Below are positions 21,575 to 33,049 of a DNA stretch of 64,000 bases, piece by piece. Every line of letters starts with the position of its first letter. Position 1 is the stretch's first letter. The translations under genes were made by a program, and so were the position numbers. A model generated the notes under the pieces. That model did not search any database. It worked only from the letters and a program-made list of their open reading frames with translations, and had not been told where the DNA came from. The DNA comes from Pontederia crassipes (taxonomy: Eukaryota > Streptophyta > Magnoliopsida > Commelinales > Pontederiaceae): positions 56,988,771 to 57,052,770 of the forward strand of contig CM060198.1 in the NCBI GenBank assembly GCA_030549335.1, read 5' to 3'.

Positions 21575-21916
21575 AAATTGGATCAATATTGCCCATATGC
21601 CATCCTTTGTATAGACGTTGAGATGGACACTAAGATGAAATAAACCCGCTAATATGCCCAACATACCCACTGCAATATGACGAGAAGCTATTCCTCCAGG
21701 AACAAAAAGATCAAAATCTTTCGCACCTGATGCTGGATTTACATGTTGTACTTTTCCAGTTAGTCCATAAGAATCGTACACCCATATTTCAAGACCATAC
21801 AAACTTGTTATATGAAATGCGCCAAAGCCAAAGCAAGCCACGTCGGAGAGGAATAAATGAATTTCAAAAATCTTTGGCAAATCTAAAGAGGGTGGGTTTG
21901 CCTGTACGTTCATCAC
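21575..21916 (-). pseudogene. psbB: Nuclear fragment of plastid psbB (CP47)
   Basis: On the minus strand the frame reads [49 protein letters not shown] and [20 protein letters not shown]. This is the lumenal-loop region of the photosystem II core antenna CP47. After LFHLSV the frame is broken and the match continues one frame off through a YKG..MGNI segment. It is a fragment with many amino-acid changes. Confidence 0.92.
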
Positions 21917-22169
21917 TGAAAATTTTTAGGTCTCAATACACCCAATGCCAGATAGAGTTATAGTTAAAATTTCTGAGACATGTTGATTTTCTTTAAAAAA
22001 AATTGTATCCAAACTTAAAATAGAGTTATAGTTTGTATAGACTTATATACATTTACATATAGACTTATAGTTGGATGTCAGTCCGGGTCTAGGGGAGGTC
22101 TCCAGTATCCGAAGTTACTAGTACTCGATTAATCTGGAGCTGGAAAGATAGAGCAGTAATGATTTATAC

Positions 22170-22210
<41 letters not shown>

Positions 22211-22769
22211 GCATACATATGCATACATACATGTACATGCATACATATCCATATACATACATACATACATACATGTTGATTAGATATGCATATTTATTTA
22301 TTTACGTACATTCAATCAACTACTTTAGTGTCACCTTTGCGATGCATTAGCGTCGCATACGCGTAGCGACACATTGGCTTCACAAATAGCGTCGACAGCT
22401 CCGTTGCTAAAATTTTAATAATATCGAAAAGGAAATTATCAAATGACATTAAAATGGAAATAAAAAGGAAAATGTTAAAAAAAAAGATAAAAATAATTTA
22501 AGATGTAATATATTAATGCAATTCATCATTATGAAAAATCAATTATAATCTATTAATATTTATATGTTGACAATTTATATTTATTATTATTAAAAATAAG
22601 AAATAAAATTATAGTATATTAATATTTTATTATTAATAAGTTATTAATAGAATATGTATATGTTATATCTTTAAAATTATTATAAAAAATATTATCCAAT
22701 CTAGTCAAACTCGATTAGATCGGCCCAATCACGAGCCGACGATGAGGTCAGTCCGATTTAGAAAATATT
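21917..22769. other. Intergenic DNA with an (AT)n tract
   Basis: An (AT)n run at 22172-22207 is followed by CATA/CATG-rich low-complexity DNA to about 22275. The rest is AT-rich without features. Confidence 0.6.
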
Positions 22770-23470
22770 GGGTAAATTATAAGAATCGTCTGCTAATTTT
22801 GGGTGTGGTAATACACGATCTTCTAATATTAATTTGTAACTAAACTATCCTCAAATTTTATTTTTCTTACATGTGTAGTCCTCTTGACCATCATTCCTCG
22901 ATTATGTTGCTAACATGACAAAAAAAAAAGTAATAAATATAAAATATAAAAACTATAAATAAAAAAAGAGGTGGTAGCCTTGTAATTATCACCTCTTGTC
23001 GGAGCCGGAGTAAGGGGCGAGCTTGCACGGAGGGGGTTGACACCCTCATTTTTATTTTCCTCTATCAGGTGCTTGTCGGTGTGTGCGAAAGAGAAAGGAA
23101 TGTCGGCCCCCTTAAATTTGTGCGAGCTTGCCGATGCATGAGAGAAGAAAAAGGGGCGTCGACTCTCTTTGTGTGAGCTCGTCGCACACTAATGAGCTTG
23201 TAGAGGGAGGTCGGTGTCCCTTCCTCTCTCCTCTTTGACAATCCGACTCTTGGAAAAGACGACAACCTCTCTTTTTTATTTTTATAACTTTTTAATATAA
23301 TTATATTATTTACTTTTTTGTGTCACGTCAATAATATAATCGAGAAATTAATTATTGACGATAAGGAGGACGACGCGTGCAAGAAAAACTAATAGTCTAG
23401 TTATAAATTAAAATTGTTGAACCATTTAAATATCGATCCTAAATTGAGAGACGATTCGTATAATTTATCC
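22770..23470. mobile_element. DNA transposon relic with about 200-bp TIRs
   Basis: The left end (GGGTAAATTATAAGAATCGT) is mirrored by the right end (reversed: GGATAAATTATACGAATCGT). Inverted similarity continues for about 200 bases, including CTCGATTATGTTGCTAACAT on the left against CTCGATTATATTATTGACGT on the right. The central 280 bases (about 22985-23265) are GC-rich, single-copy-looking and not self-complementary, and have no recognisable domain. Flanking bases begin GAAAA on both sides, but the target duplication is otherwise poor. The architecture suggests a Mutator-like or foldback element. Confidence 0.7.
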
Positions 23471-24573
23471 GAAAAACATTATGTCTAACTTGTAATCTAG
23501 TAAAAAATTGTCGAAAAATTATTATCTGCAACGGATCTTTAAAAAATTTGCGGGAGAAGAATTTTTTTTTCTAAATTTAGTGATCAACTTAAGTATGTTC
23601 TTAACTAATTAAGCTTAGGAGATGATTAAGTAAGAGACAATTAATTAGGGAATTAAAGATGGAGGAGGAGAAGATGGTGATGGTGGGGGGTGGGTCGCAC
23701 CATGTGCATGGGCGTTTGTCACATGCATGGGGCGAGAGATCATGGAGCTCGAGCCGAGTTCACGTCAGGTGTAACAAAATCAAGGGAGGCTTGCAACAAC
23801 ACGTGCATGCTCCCTCTTCGCCGGACCATGACAACTAATAGCTCGATTTAGACTCGGCGCAATGGCATTCCCATTCATATATACAAGTGTACGTTAGCGC
23901 CATGCGAATTACGCGATCGACGTCGCTTTTCAAATATGATGATCGACTATGAAAAAAAATTATACAAATAAGGATAAGGAGGTTTAGCTAAACTTTGAAC
24001 GATATATGCAGCCAAAATTTAATTACATGCATCACCCATGAGAAAGAGAGAAAAAACGTAGAGGTGATGAGCTGCAAATATATGGATGAGGAGAGGACAG
24101 TGATGGGAGAGAAAGGGGTGGAAAATTATATAGGGACATGATGCATGGCATGGCAAATGGGAATTATATATAGATAGAGATGTCTCATGCATGGCCACCC
24201 AATATATATAATTGACCCCTTCATTGCAAAAAAGAGATTATATATAATATATATATATATTGGAGACGTAAAAATAAGAATGCATAGCGTCCACATATTA
24301 ATGTAGTCTCATCAAATTTGCGTAAAGATGAGCTCGTGGTACAGCATAATAAAGTTCCATGATAATTTCCGATCGAGAAGTTTGATGGCTAAATGCTTAT
24401 TAAAAGTACACAAGAATGCATGATGTCTCAAACATTCTATTCATTTTAATGTTTTAACAATTTAAAATATGACATAACAAGTTAATTTTTTTTAGAATTG
24501 ATAATTTATTCACAGTCTGAACTTTAGTCTATCTCTTCGGTATAGGATTGTTATTATTGATATTATACATACA

Positions 24574-24628
<55 letters not shown>

Positions 24629-25388
24629 TTCACCTATCACACACATTTTAAATTATTGTTGTCAAGACTTTATAGACAATATCTTGATGGATCCGTATTA
24701 TACATAATGACATAAAAATTAATATTATGGCAAAAAAACTTGGGCTTCTTCTAAATTAGACAAAGGAAAAACAAGTGACAAATAATTTAACTCATGATAT
24801 ATATACCATAAAAAGGTTAAATTAAATAAACATGCAATCTCACATGCAATCGAAAGGTCAAAAACTATGAACCTTTGAAATTCCACATGTTAAATCACAT
24901 TATAATCGCATGCAATGAATTGTTGAACGCGTCAATTAATTGTAATTTGAAAGGATCATGCATAGAAACAATTAATTAATTAATCCAAATCAAATGCTCT
25001 CACTACCACAAGAAAAGGTCCAAATACAACTCCAACATTCCCGGAGAGGTAAGAGTTTAGCTACCATTCTTGTCTCAGATCCAAACTGCATAAATAGCAG
25101 ATGAAAACACAGAAAAAAAGGATAAGAGAAAAAAAAAGTTGCGAGGAGATCATTCTGAGAAGAGGAGGGAGGGGAATGCACAGAGAGCCCCTCTCCCTTC
25201 TTCTTCATTCATTTCATTCCATGCAATCAAAGACTTCTTCTCTTTTTTCAGAGTTCTCCTTCTGATGAATCTATAGTTTAATTATCTTGTTTACATCTTT
25301 TCCATAGAAGCTTCTCCTCTCTGCCTAAATCTACACATTTTAATTCCTTGATTCCATATTAAGTTGTTCTTTTCAGATTTCTTTCAAC
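23471..25388. other. Intergenic DNA; upstream region of coiled-coil gene
   Basis: AT-rich, with an (AT)n run at about 24578-24626. The 400 bases before 25389 are rich in CT and AG tracts and are the probable promoter and leader of the next gene. Nothing else was recognised. Confidence 0.5.
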
Positions 25389-26892
25389 ATGAACAGGATT
25401 CGGGTCAATTCGTCGCCCGAATTGATTCCATGCACCCATGAACTGCAAAAGGATTCTAATCTTGAAGGTAAACATATTAGATATATTACTCATATTTCTC
25501 ATTGTTGTATCCAGCATTTCAAGAAGCATTTTTATCCGCATACAACTAATTATACAAGAAATTTGAGAGTGATACGCAATCGTCGGAAAAATGTATTTTT
25601 TTTGTAGTGTAACCTTATATATTTGAGCTGCTTAGAATATATATTAGTAGATTAAGTTTAGTTATTCATAACAAATTGGTAATTATATTTGTAAGTACCT
25701 GAAGTAAATGATCTTTCTAAATATATAACATAGGACAATAGTTATATCATGATTTTTTTTTTTGTAGTTTTGTTTGATAGATTTATTAATTAGTATTCTA
25801 AATAGGGTGAAAGATAGTCGAATTATCTATTTCTTCACATTTTAAACATAAAAGATAGCATTAATCATATTATATATTATCACTATTAATTTAGTTAACA
25901 TGTATTTAACAAAAATATATGTTAATTGAGTAAGTATTATATATTGTATTAAAATGAGTTCAGAAAATGTGAAGTATCTTTCTTAATCATTGTTCAGATC
26001 CAACATTTTATTTTGTCAATTATTTGCAGGTGCTGCAGCAAACGTGAGGTTGTTGCTGAAACTGATCCAAGATTACCCGAACGTGTCCAAAGACGACGGC
26101 GGCCAGAAGCCGCAGCGCGTCACCGGCATGATATCCATCCTGGACGACGTGAGGACGCGCATCCAGAGGTTCCAGCCGCCGGCCGTCAATAGGGAGGCGC
26201 GGGAGCTCCGGCGATGCAACACCGACCTCAGGCGCGGCGGCTACCCGCCCACGACACCCAGGGATCAGAAGAAGGCCGCCCTCGACCACCCCATGACCCT
26301 GGAGGAGAGCCAGCGGCTCCAGCGGGAGCTCTCCGCCAACGTGACCGCCCGCAGGGGCCTGGAGAAGATGTTCTCCGGCCTGGGGAAGGAGAAGGAGATC
26401 ATCGCCGCGGAGCTCGCGCGGAAGGTGGCGCAGCTGAACGCCATGGAGGAGCTCGTCGGCGACCTGCGCGCCCAGAACCAGATGCTGACGGAGAAGGTCA
26501 AGGTGTGCGCGGCCGAGCACAAGGGCCTCAAGAAGAACGGCGAGACGGGGCCCGGCGGCTGCGGAGACTCGCAGCAGGCGAACGCCGCGATGCAGGAGCG
26601 CAACAAGTTGCTGTCGGAGCAGCTGCTGAAGTCGCTGGACGGGTACCGGACGATGAAGAGGCGGCTGAAGGATGCGCAGGAGGAAAGGGCGACGGCGGCG
26701 TCCAAGGTGGCGAAGGCGGCCGAGGACGCGGCCGCGGCCGCCGAGATCGTCCGGGGGCTACGTGAGAAGATGGACGCCGGAGGCGGCGACCAGCGCACGG
26801 AGCAGGACGAGGTCATGGCGTCTCTGGAGCAACTGCTCGCAGGGTTACAACAGAGAATGGCAAAACTCAGCAGCTTCCGAGGAATCAATTAA
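25389..26892 (+). CDS. Coiled-coil protein of unknown function
   Basis: Two exons (25389-25467 and 26030-26892) join in frame to 313 residues; the first codes only 26 residues and a split Gly codon. After the junction comes a conserved-looking segment ANVRLLLKLIQDYPNV, then RVTGMISILDDVRTRIQRF and ELRRCNTDLR. From about residue 110 the protein is Lys/Glu/Ala-rich with heptad character (MTLEESQRLQRELSANVTAR, LGKEKEIIAAELARKVAQL, MQERNKLLSEQLLKSLDGYR), consistent with long coiled coils to about residue 270. No catalytic domain, signal peptide or membrane segment is seen. Exon 2 is very GC-rich compared with its surroundings. It resembles unnamed plant coiled-coil proteins; I cannot assign a role. 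A different first exon is possible. Confidence 0.75.
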
Positions 26893-27486
26893 ATTAATTA
26901 AGGAGCTAAAAAATTTTGTTGTTTAGGTGCATGAGAAAGGAGGAAGGAGAGATAGAAGCCATGGCGAAGGTGCTTTAATTAATTAATTGCACCATGCATA
27001 TGTGTGTTTGAGGCCTTAATTTATTACTACACATTTGTACGTACACATAATTTTACGTGTACTCTTTCAATTACAAGTGCGTGCTGTTTTGAGTGAATGA
27101 TCGATATGATCTCATAATGAAAGAACACAATATGCGACTAATACATATTGTTGAATATCCCTGCCGAGACAAATCAGACTAATGTTAGTAACGCTTTCAA
27201 TCTGAATATAGCTTTGAATCTGAATTTAATTGTAATCTTAGATGGATTCCAACGTTTCAGTAATGGGCTTGCTGTCGAGATAGTGAGCCTAGGGGTGTTT
27301 AGGATATCCCCTGCGGAGGGTGAAAACTTAGACGCTTTTAATTATCATTATTTCATAATAAAAAGAGTCACGGTCTGATCGAAAATTTTGCTGGAATTTA
27401 AGATGAATCTCATGTTTATAAGATTTCACATTCGAACGTGAACTTCTCGAGTAAATTTTTTCAGAGTATATTTATATATAGTTTCT
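26893..27486. other. 3' flank of the coiled-coil gene
   Basis: Probable 3' UTR to about 27130, then AT-rich sequence. An open frame at 27148-27378 has no recognisable content and is not called. Confidence 0.5.
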
Positions 27487-27554
27487 AATAAAGCGGAATG
27501 ACGTTGTATGATCCATGTAGCCGACCCCACCTAATAGGATAAAGCTTTGTTGTT
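27487..27554 (+). mobile_element. 5'-truncated RTE-LINE tail, 68 bp
   Basis: Only the last 68 bases of the RTE family are present (GCGGAATGACGTTGTATG, CATGTAGCCGACCCCACC, then a short TTG tail). They are enclosed by a 21-bp target duplication (27466-27486 and 27555-27575) ending GTTTCT. This is a minimal 5'-truncated insertion. Confidence 0.9.
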
Positions 27555-27932
27555 GTATATTTATATATAGTTTCTCATTGTTGAATTATATATTTCTCTG
27601 TTCATATCCATGTTCATGCATGGACATCAAAATAAACTCTCCATGCGCCTCCTATTGATCCATGCATGCTTACGTAAAAGCAGTTCAAAAGTGCGGAACT
27701 GACTCAAAAAAAGTATCTTTGGTGACTGCATGAGTTCACGTCTCTGGCATGCCGTTCGCTGCATGTCTGCAAACTTGTAGCCATGCTCTCCACTGGCCAA
27801 TGGCCATTGCAAGAAGCTGCGAAGAGCCCATGCTCCATTTAACACCCCCCAACAAATGATATCTAACTGTTCGCCCTCGCCTTTAGCCACCAAAGTCGTT
27901 CTGCATACACACCTAAGTGCACGCTGATGTCT

Positions 27933-27940
27933 GTATAAAT
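27933..27940 (+). promoter_or_regulatory. TATA box of the first LTP gene
   Basis: TATAAATA lies 75 bases before the ATG at 28008, the usual spacing for a plant TATA box with a short leader. Confidence 0.65.
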
Positions 27941-28007
27941 ATCTATGCCATATCGATCACTAATTGCAGACAGGAGCTCCCTTACTTCGATCCAAAAAGA
28001 GACCAAG

Positions 28008-28460
28008 ATGAAACTTGTGGCGGCCACGTCCCTGTTCCTAGTTCTGGCCGTGGCCTGCATGATGGCCGCACCGGCCGGGGCCATGTCCTGCAAGGACGTG
28101 AACCCCACCGTGCACGAATGCGCCGACTATGTCACGGGGATATCTCCGGAGCCGTCGGCGTCGTGCTGCGACGGCGTCCGGAGGCTCCACGAGGCGGCCG
28201 TGACGGTCGGAGAGAGGCGCACGATATGCCACTGCATCAAGATCGCCGGAGCGCACATCCACACCCTGAAGGACGACCTCGTCGGCGCCCTCCCGGATGC
28301 TTGCTCCGTCCAGCTCCCCTACCGCTTGAGCTTGAAAAATAACTGCAATACGTACGTGAGATTTGTCGCCATTTTTTTGGTGTACTACTCCTTGCAAATT
28401 AATTTATTCACTCAGGTTACTAACATTTTTTTGTTCATTCTTATGTGCAGCATACCATAA
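28008..28460 (+). CDS. Type 1 non-specific lipid-transfer protein (LTP-A)
   Basis: Exons 28008-28351 and 28451-28460 give 117 residues. nsLTPs are secreted four-helix proteins that carry lipids in a tunnel; they serve cuticle formation, defence and signalling. A signal peptide (KLVAATSLFLVLAVACMMA, cut near AGA/MS) precedes a mature part of about 92 residues. The eight cysteines have the type 1 spacing C-9-C-14-CC-19-CxC-22-C-13-C. The lipid-contacting motif PYRLS is present and the TxxDR motif reads TVGERR. The tiny last exon (codons TIP after a split Thr) is typical of the family. I chose the ATG at 28008 over one 63 bases upstream because it begins the signal peptide. It is the first of three tandem paralogues. 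Confidence 0.94.
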   Translation: MKLVAATSLFLVLAVACMMAAPAGAMSCKDVNPTVHECADYVTGISPEPSASCCDGVRRLHEAAVTVGERRTICHCIKIAGAHIHTLKDDLVGALPDACSVQLPYRLSLKNNCNTYVRFVAIFLVYYSLQINLFTQVTNIFLFILMCSIP

Positions 28461-29409
28461 ATTTGAGGACGAAGAGATAAACATTTCATGATGGCAAGCA
28501 GCCTTGCTTAAGCTTTGATGAGACCACTGAGAAATTTAGGTTTTAGATGGATGCTTTCTTATCACTTCCAAGGAATAAATTAGACTAATTACATGAGTAC
28601 ACATATAGATGGTTCACCATTTAATAAAGTTAGCAGATGAATTGGTGCTTGTACTAATTTATTTTGAGCAGTGAAGTTTAAAGTTCAGTTGTGCTAATTT
28701 ACTTAACTAAATATCTTTTCCTTGTCGCATATTTCTTTCACTTTAATTTGACCTTATCCAGCCCAAATTTACTTGAAGGTCCCACGTTCTATAATATATA
28801 AAATAAATAAATATATCTATTGCCCCCTACTAATTAATAGGAACTCTTTGTGACAATATTTTTTCGCCTATTTTGAGAAAGACTAACGTTGACTTCAATT
28901 CACTGAAGAATTTGATCGAAAGGATTATTAAAATGTTCACTTAATTTGTGTGAGTTAATTATATATGAATTTGTGTTCAAGAAGAAAATAATTTCTTGAT
29001 TACAGGAGGGATCCTAAGACTAATTAATACATAAACTTATGTTAATAATCATCAGGTAGAAAAGTATATGACTTGGACTACTACTACCCCTCCATTCAGT
29101 AGTAAACCATGTCAATGTTTGTGTACATTCTTTTGCATGCAAATTTTCCTGCCCTAAATTCTCAACCCACCACATTTATTTCAACAACCCAACTCCTGAT
29201 ATATAGCCCCAAAACGAGCTCGAACGTAACCTCGTGTCACCACCCTTTGGCCACACATACTTCGTGCAGCCAACAGATCACCAACTCTGAATCCATCACC
29301 ATTTTTGTCCAAATCGAGCAAAGCAAAGGTCGAGTTTGCTCACGGTTAAGCCGCATTATATACATCCACCTAACACCAACATGCATGCATCATCGTACGT
29401 GTGATCACC
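28461..29409. other. Spacer between LTP-A and LTP-B
   Basis: Probable 3' UTR then AT-rich spacer. A frame at 29109-29498 overlaps the LTP-B promoter and has no domain; it is not called. Confidence 0.5.
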
Positions 29410-29418
29410 CTATAAATA
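29410..29418 (+). promoter_or_regulatory. TATA box of LTP-B
   Basis: CTATAAATA lies 77 bases before the LTP-B ATG, matching the arrangement in LTP-A. Confidence 0.7.
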
Positions 29419-29494
29419 CCTCCAACGTCGAACCCTCACAGCACTCAAACTCACACCACCTTGCAGTCCACCACCAGAAGGAAAGGAAACGAAG

Positions 29495-29965
29495 ATGAAG
29501 CAAGCCGTCGCCGGCCTCCTGATCCTGCTGGTCGCCGCCACCCTGGTGGCGGAGCCGGCGTCGGCCCTCACCTGCGGCGACGTGAGCTCGTCCATCAGCA
29601 GCTGCATCCCTTACGTGACCGGGAAGCAGACGGCGCCCCCTGGCCAGTGCTGCGCCGGCATCAGGAGGCTCCAGGCCTTGGCCAAGACCACCGCGGAAAG
29701 GCGCGCCGCGTGCAACTGCATGAAGCAGGCCGCCGGCCGCATCCGGGGGCTCAGGGAGCCGAGCATCGCCGGGCTCCCCGGCCGGTGCTCGGTGAGCCTT
29801 CCCTACCGCCTGAGCCTCAGCACCAACTGCGCTACGTGAGTTCTCCGCTCTCACTAGCTACACTCGATCTTTTGTTGATTATGTGAGATTGCTGTAGTTG
29901 TTTTGTTTTTGCATTAATGGCACTAATTTCTGCTGCGATCGTTTCGGTGGTGCAGGATTCCGTAG
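29495..29965 (+). CDS. Type 1 non-specific lipid-transfer protein (LTP-B)
   Basis: Exons 29495-29835 and 29956-29965 give 116 residues. The signal peptide (MKQAVAGLLILLVAATLVAE) is cut near ASA/LT. Cysteine spacing is C-9-C-14-CC-19-CxC-22-C-13-C as in LTP-A. Both functional pentapeptides are present (TTAERR and PYRLS), and the protein is basic. Intron phase and the four-codon last exon (ending TIP) match LTP-A, so the pair arose by tandem duplication. The upstream region holds CATGCATGCA-type RY elements near 29380. Confidence 0.95.
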
Positions 29966-30355
29966 ATTGGATACGTAGGAGATTGTGGTAATAAAGACGT
30001 AGGTGCATGCAGGCGTATGGGGGCGTCCCGCAACCATCAATTCAGTAGACGTTGATAGGTTGTAGTGAACTGCAAGATATAAATAAGAGAAAGGCTTGTT
30101 GTAATATCAATGGGAGATCATTTTGAGCATATATAATTATAAATAAAAGCATGATATTTGCCATATATGCCTATTCGAGCATGCTCTGATGTCAAAATAA
30201 TTAGTCCACACATTTCTTTTGGTAAGGAATCACAACCGAAAATTTAAAATTATGAGAGCTATAGCTATGTTTTACACCGTGATGCATGACACACTCTTAA
30301 TTAATTAAGTGATTTCTTGATTTATATGTGTCAACCAAGATATCAAATGGTTGAG

Positions 30356-30406
<51 letters not shown>

Positions 30407-31411
30407 TCTATCAACGAAGATAAATTTTAATGCGACACAAAGTCTTTGGTACTGGTGATCGACTTGGATGTCATTTTATAGATATTTGAAGATTGGAAGG
30501 AAAGAAATTTGGAGTGGGGGAATGTAATAACATGAGGAGCATATGACCTCCTATTGTCATTTTAAATTTATATGTCTACATGGGGGCTGAAGACATATAA
30601 ATTTATGTGGTCAGACTCTGCTGCCTACATATCGGCCGGATCAATTAAATGTTTATAATAAAATATGCTATAGTATTATATGATGAAATCTTACAGTAAG
30701 TACCCAAGTTATAAAGTGTAGATGAGAACTTTTTGTTCCCATGCAGTATTTATTAAGCCACCGTAAATGTACATGCTTTAATACAACGATACTGTATAAC
30801 AAGTTAATACAGTATTTATTAGCTCATTACGAAGGTTAATTGATCATGTATTATATGATGATACGTATATCCTGGCCAGTATTGAAGATTCAAGATTCTA
30901 TGTGCAAGATGTGTATTAAGCAGGAAATTTTAACCTTCTTCCATTTCAAGTGCCTATTTTTTTTCTCCTGTTGTCATCACATAACTATTGCAACTAATCT
31001 AGTTCATCTTAGCCTGAGCTGCGTTGTCTATGTTATATGGTGACATGGTGTGAGTTGTGATCTTACCATTCAATAGCCACGAAACACCAAAGGAGTTTGG
31101 CTCTCCTATAATTAAGGGCAAAGATCCATGTATAATACGCTGGACTCCATACATGGACGCTTTCTTGCACCGAAGGCACACACCACCCAGCTACATCACC
31201 TACCTCCTTGTCCCTAACCGCCACTAGAGGGCCACCATGCTTCTCCACCGATGGACACCTCAAAAGAAGCTCGTCATCTCTCTATAACATGATCTCATCA
31301 TTCAACTTTGTCATGTTACAAGTCTCGTTCTCGCTGACACTTCTAGCAAGACCAGGGGACAGACCATCATGGCATCATGCATTGCATGCATACTAGAATC
31401 CATCCTATTCC
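29966..31411. other. Spacer between LTP-B and LTP-C
   Basis: AT-rich, with an (AT)n tract at about 30358-30404. Around 31060-31400 the DNA is more mixed in base composition, with no recognisable gene. I looked for a broken LTP copy and found none. Confidence 0.55.
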
Positions 31412-31421
31412 TATATATAAA
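31412..31421 (+). promoter_or_regulatory. TATA box of LTP-C
   Basis: TATATATAAA lies 64 bases before the LTP-C ATG at 31485. Confidence 0.6.
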
Positions 31422-31484
31422 GCACCACAGGACCAATTCCTAGCTGTTGTGCATGATATATAGTGCAGAACCTGCAGATTAGAT

Positions 31485-31968
31485 ATGAGTAAAGGGAGCT
31501 ACGCCGCCTGCCTTCTCCTAGCGCTCGTCTGGGCGCACCTGGCGGCCGAGTCCGGCGGCGCCTGGGGGCGGCCCTGTGGCGTGCACCCGGACGGAAAGGT
31601 CATGTCGTGCGGCGACGTCGCCCAGAACATGGGGCCCTGCATCTTCTACGTGATCGGGTCTCACGCCAAGCCTTCGGACTCGTGCTGCGACGGCTGCCGG
31701 CGGCTCAAGGCGATGGCTCGCTCCACCAAGGACCGCCGCGCGGCGTGTAGGTGCATGAAGGCGGCCGCGGATCACATCTACGGACTCGTCGACCACAACA
31801 TCGGCAAGCTCCCCGGCCTCTGCAACATCACTCTTCCACACCCGTTCGGAAGGGACGTCGACTGCAACTCGTAAGAATTCGACAGCGGCATAGAGCTAAT
31901 ATTAATTTCTCGTGATTGCTTTTAAATTATTGATCCATCTATCCATGGATGCATGCAGGGTTCCTTGA
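31485..31968 (+). CDS. Divergent nsLTP with ten cysteines (LTP-C)
   Basis: Exons 31485-31870 and 31959-31968 give 131 residues; reading through the donor would instead stop at once, so the spliced end (S-V-P) is preferred and matches its neighbours. A signal peptide is followed by an N-terminal extension of about 15 residues (WGRPCGVHPDGKVMSC) not present in LTP-A or LTP-B. The eight canonical cysteines keep the type 1 spacing (9, 14, 19, 22, 13). Two more are added: one in the extension, and one in CCDGC, where the paralogues have Val or Ile. The PYRLS motif is replaced by PHPFG, and NIT at the seventh cysteine creates an N-glycosylation site. These changes suggest altered ligand binding or a fifth disulfide. 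It is the most diverged member of the array. Confidence 0.9.
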
Positions 31969-32137
31969 ATGGATGGATCGACGGGATATGCGTCCGTCAC
32001 AAGCTTAACATCTCCAACGGGCCATGGTTTGAGTGGGTTTCCCATGCGTGTACATTTTGCAGGGCGTACGTTGTTACATGTATACGTATAATGTTGAAGG
32101 CATATGGACGTTGTATGGTGGACAGCGTTGTATATGC

Positions 32138-32462
32138 GAATGGGGGTTTGTAATATGTTAAAAATGGGTAAATCGTATAACAAGAACTGAATCCTTGTGA
32201 TGATCTCATATATAATTTATTTTTTTATTTTTTTAAAAATATGAGATTTGGAATGAGTTGTAAAGCTTACTTAAATATTTGTAATTATGAGTGGGGTTTG
32301 TAATATGTAAAAAGGGTATACATATTACAAACCCCACTCATAATTACATATATGTAATAAGAACTGTGAGAATCCTCGAGTTTTATCTCATATATAATCT
32401 AATTTTTAATTTTGAAAAAATATGAGATTTTGGAGGAGTTGTAAAGCTTATTTATATTTGGA
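32138..32462. repeat. Tandem duplication with an embedded perfect hairpin
   Basis: Two units start with GGTTTGTAATATGT (32143 and 32296) and share TATGAGATTT and GAGTTGTAAAGCTTA words. In the second unit, 32280-32346 is an inverted repeat with arms of about 29 bases (GTAATTATGAGTGGGG outward) around a loop of about 9 bases. The DNA is AT-rich and non-coding, downstream of LTP-C. Confidence 0.8.
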
Positions 32463-33049
32463 ATTAAAAAGTGTTAAATATTAATTGAACAATGATCGCA
32501 TAAATAAACGAATGACATATCATGAACTTTTAAATTTTAAAATTTTAAAATTACTATTTTATCATTTTTATTTCATGAATCTTTTTACATAAAATAATAT
32601 TATATTTATATATAATGAAGTAGAAAATAACAAGTTGCTGTCTCAAACACATTGAAATTAATTTAAAATTTTATAATTTTTAAGTAGAAATAAAAGTTAA
32701 AAATAGGTTTGAGAGCAGACTTCTTTATGTAATTTACCCATATATATTTGTATATAACTAATAATAACTATGTTGTGACTAAAAACTTTCTTTTAGGTCC
32801 GATTCTTGATCCAAGTCCATGAGTTGGAAGTATATATAAATAGGAATTTTTTTTATCAAAACCCGGCCCATTAATGTTGCTTAAATTTTACCAACTATTC
32901 CTGGTTTTTTCAAATATTAGTTTCCTGTATTTATCATTTCGTCCATTCATATATGATGATACAACTTGGTTATAATTGTTTGAACCAGGAAGTATGTATA
33001 TGTATATATATTTGTTAATTGAGGAAAATGGCAAATAGCTTATAACTTA
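32463..33049. other. AT-rich intergenic DNA
   Basis: No gene or repeat recognised. Confidence 0.5.

Noticed and set aside
27148-27378. Small open frame after the coiled-coil gene
   Set aside because: Repetitive Asn/Leu translation without domain; a chance frame in AT-rich DNA.
31063-31396. Possible fourth LTP copy between LTP-B and LTP-C
   Set aside because: No CC or CxC pattern in any frame.
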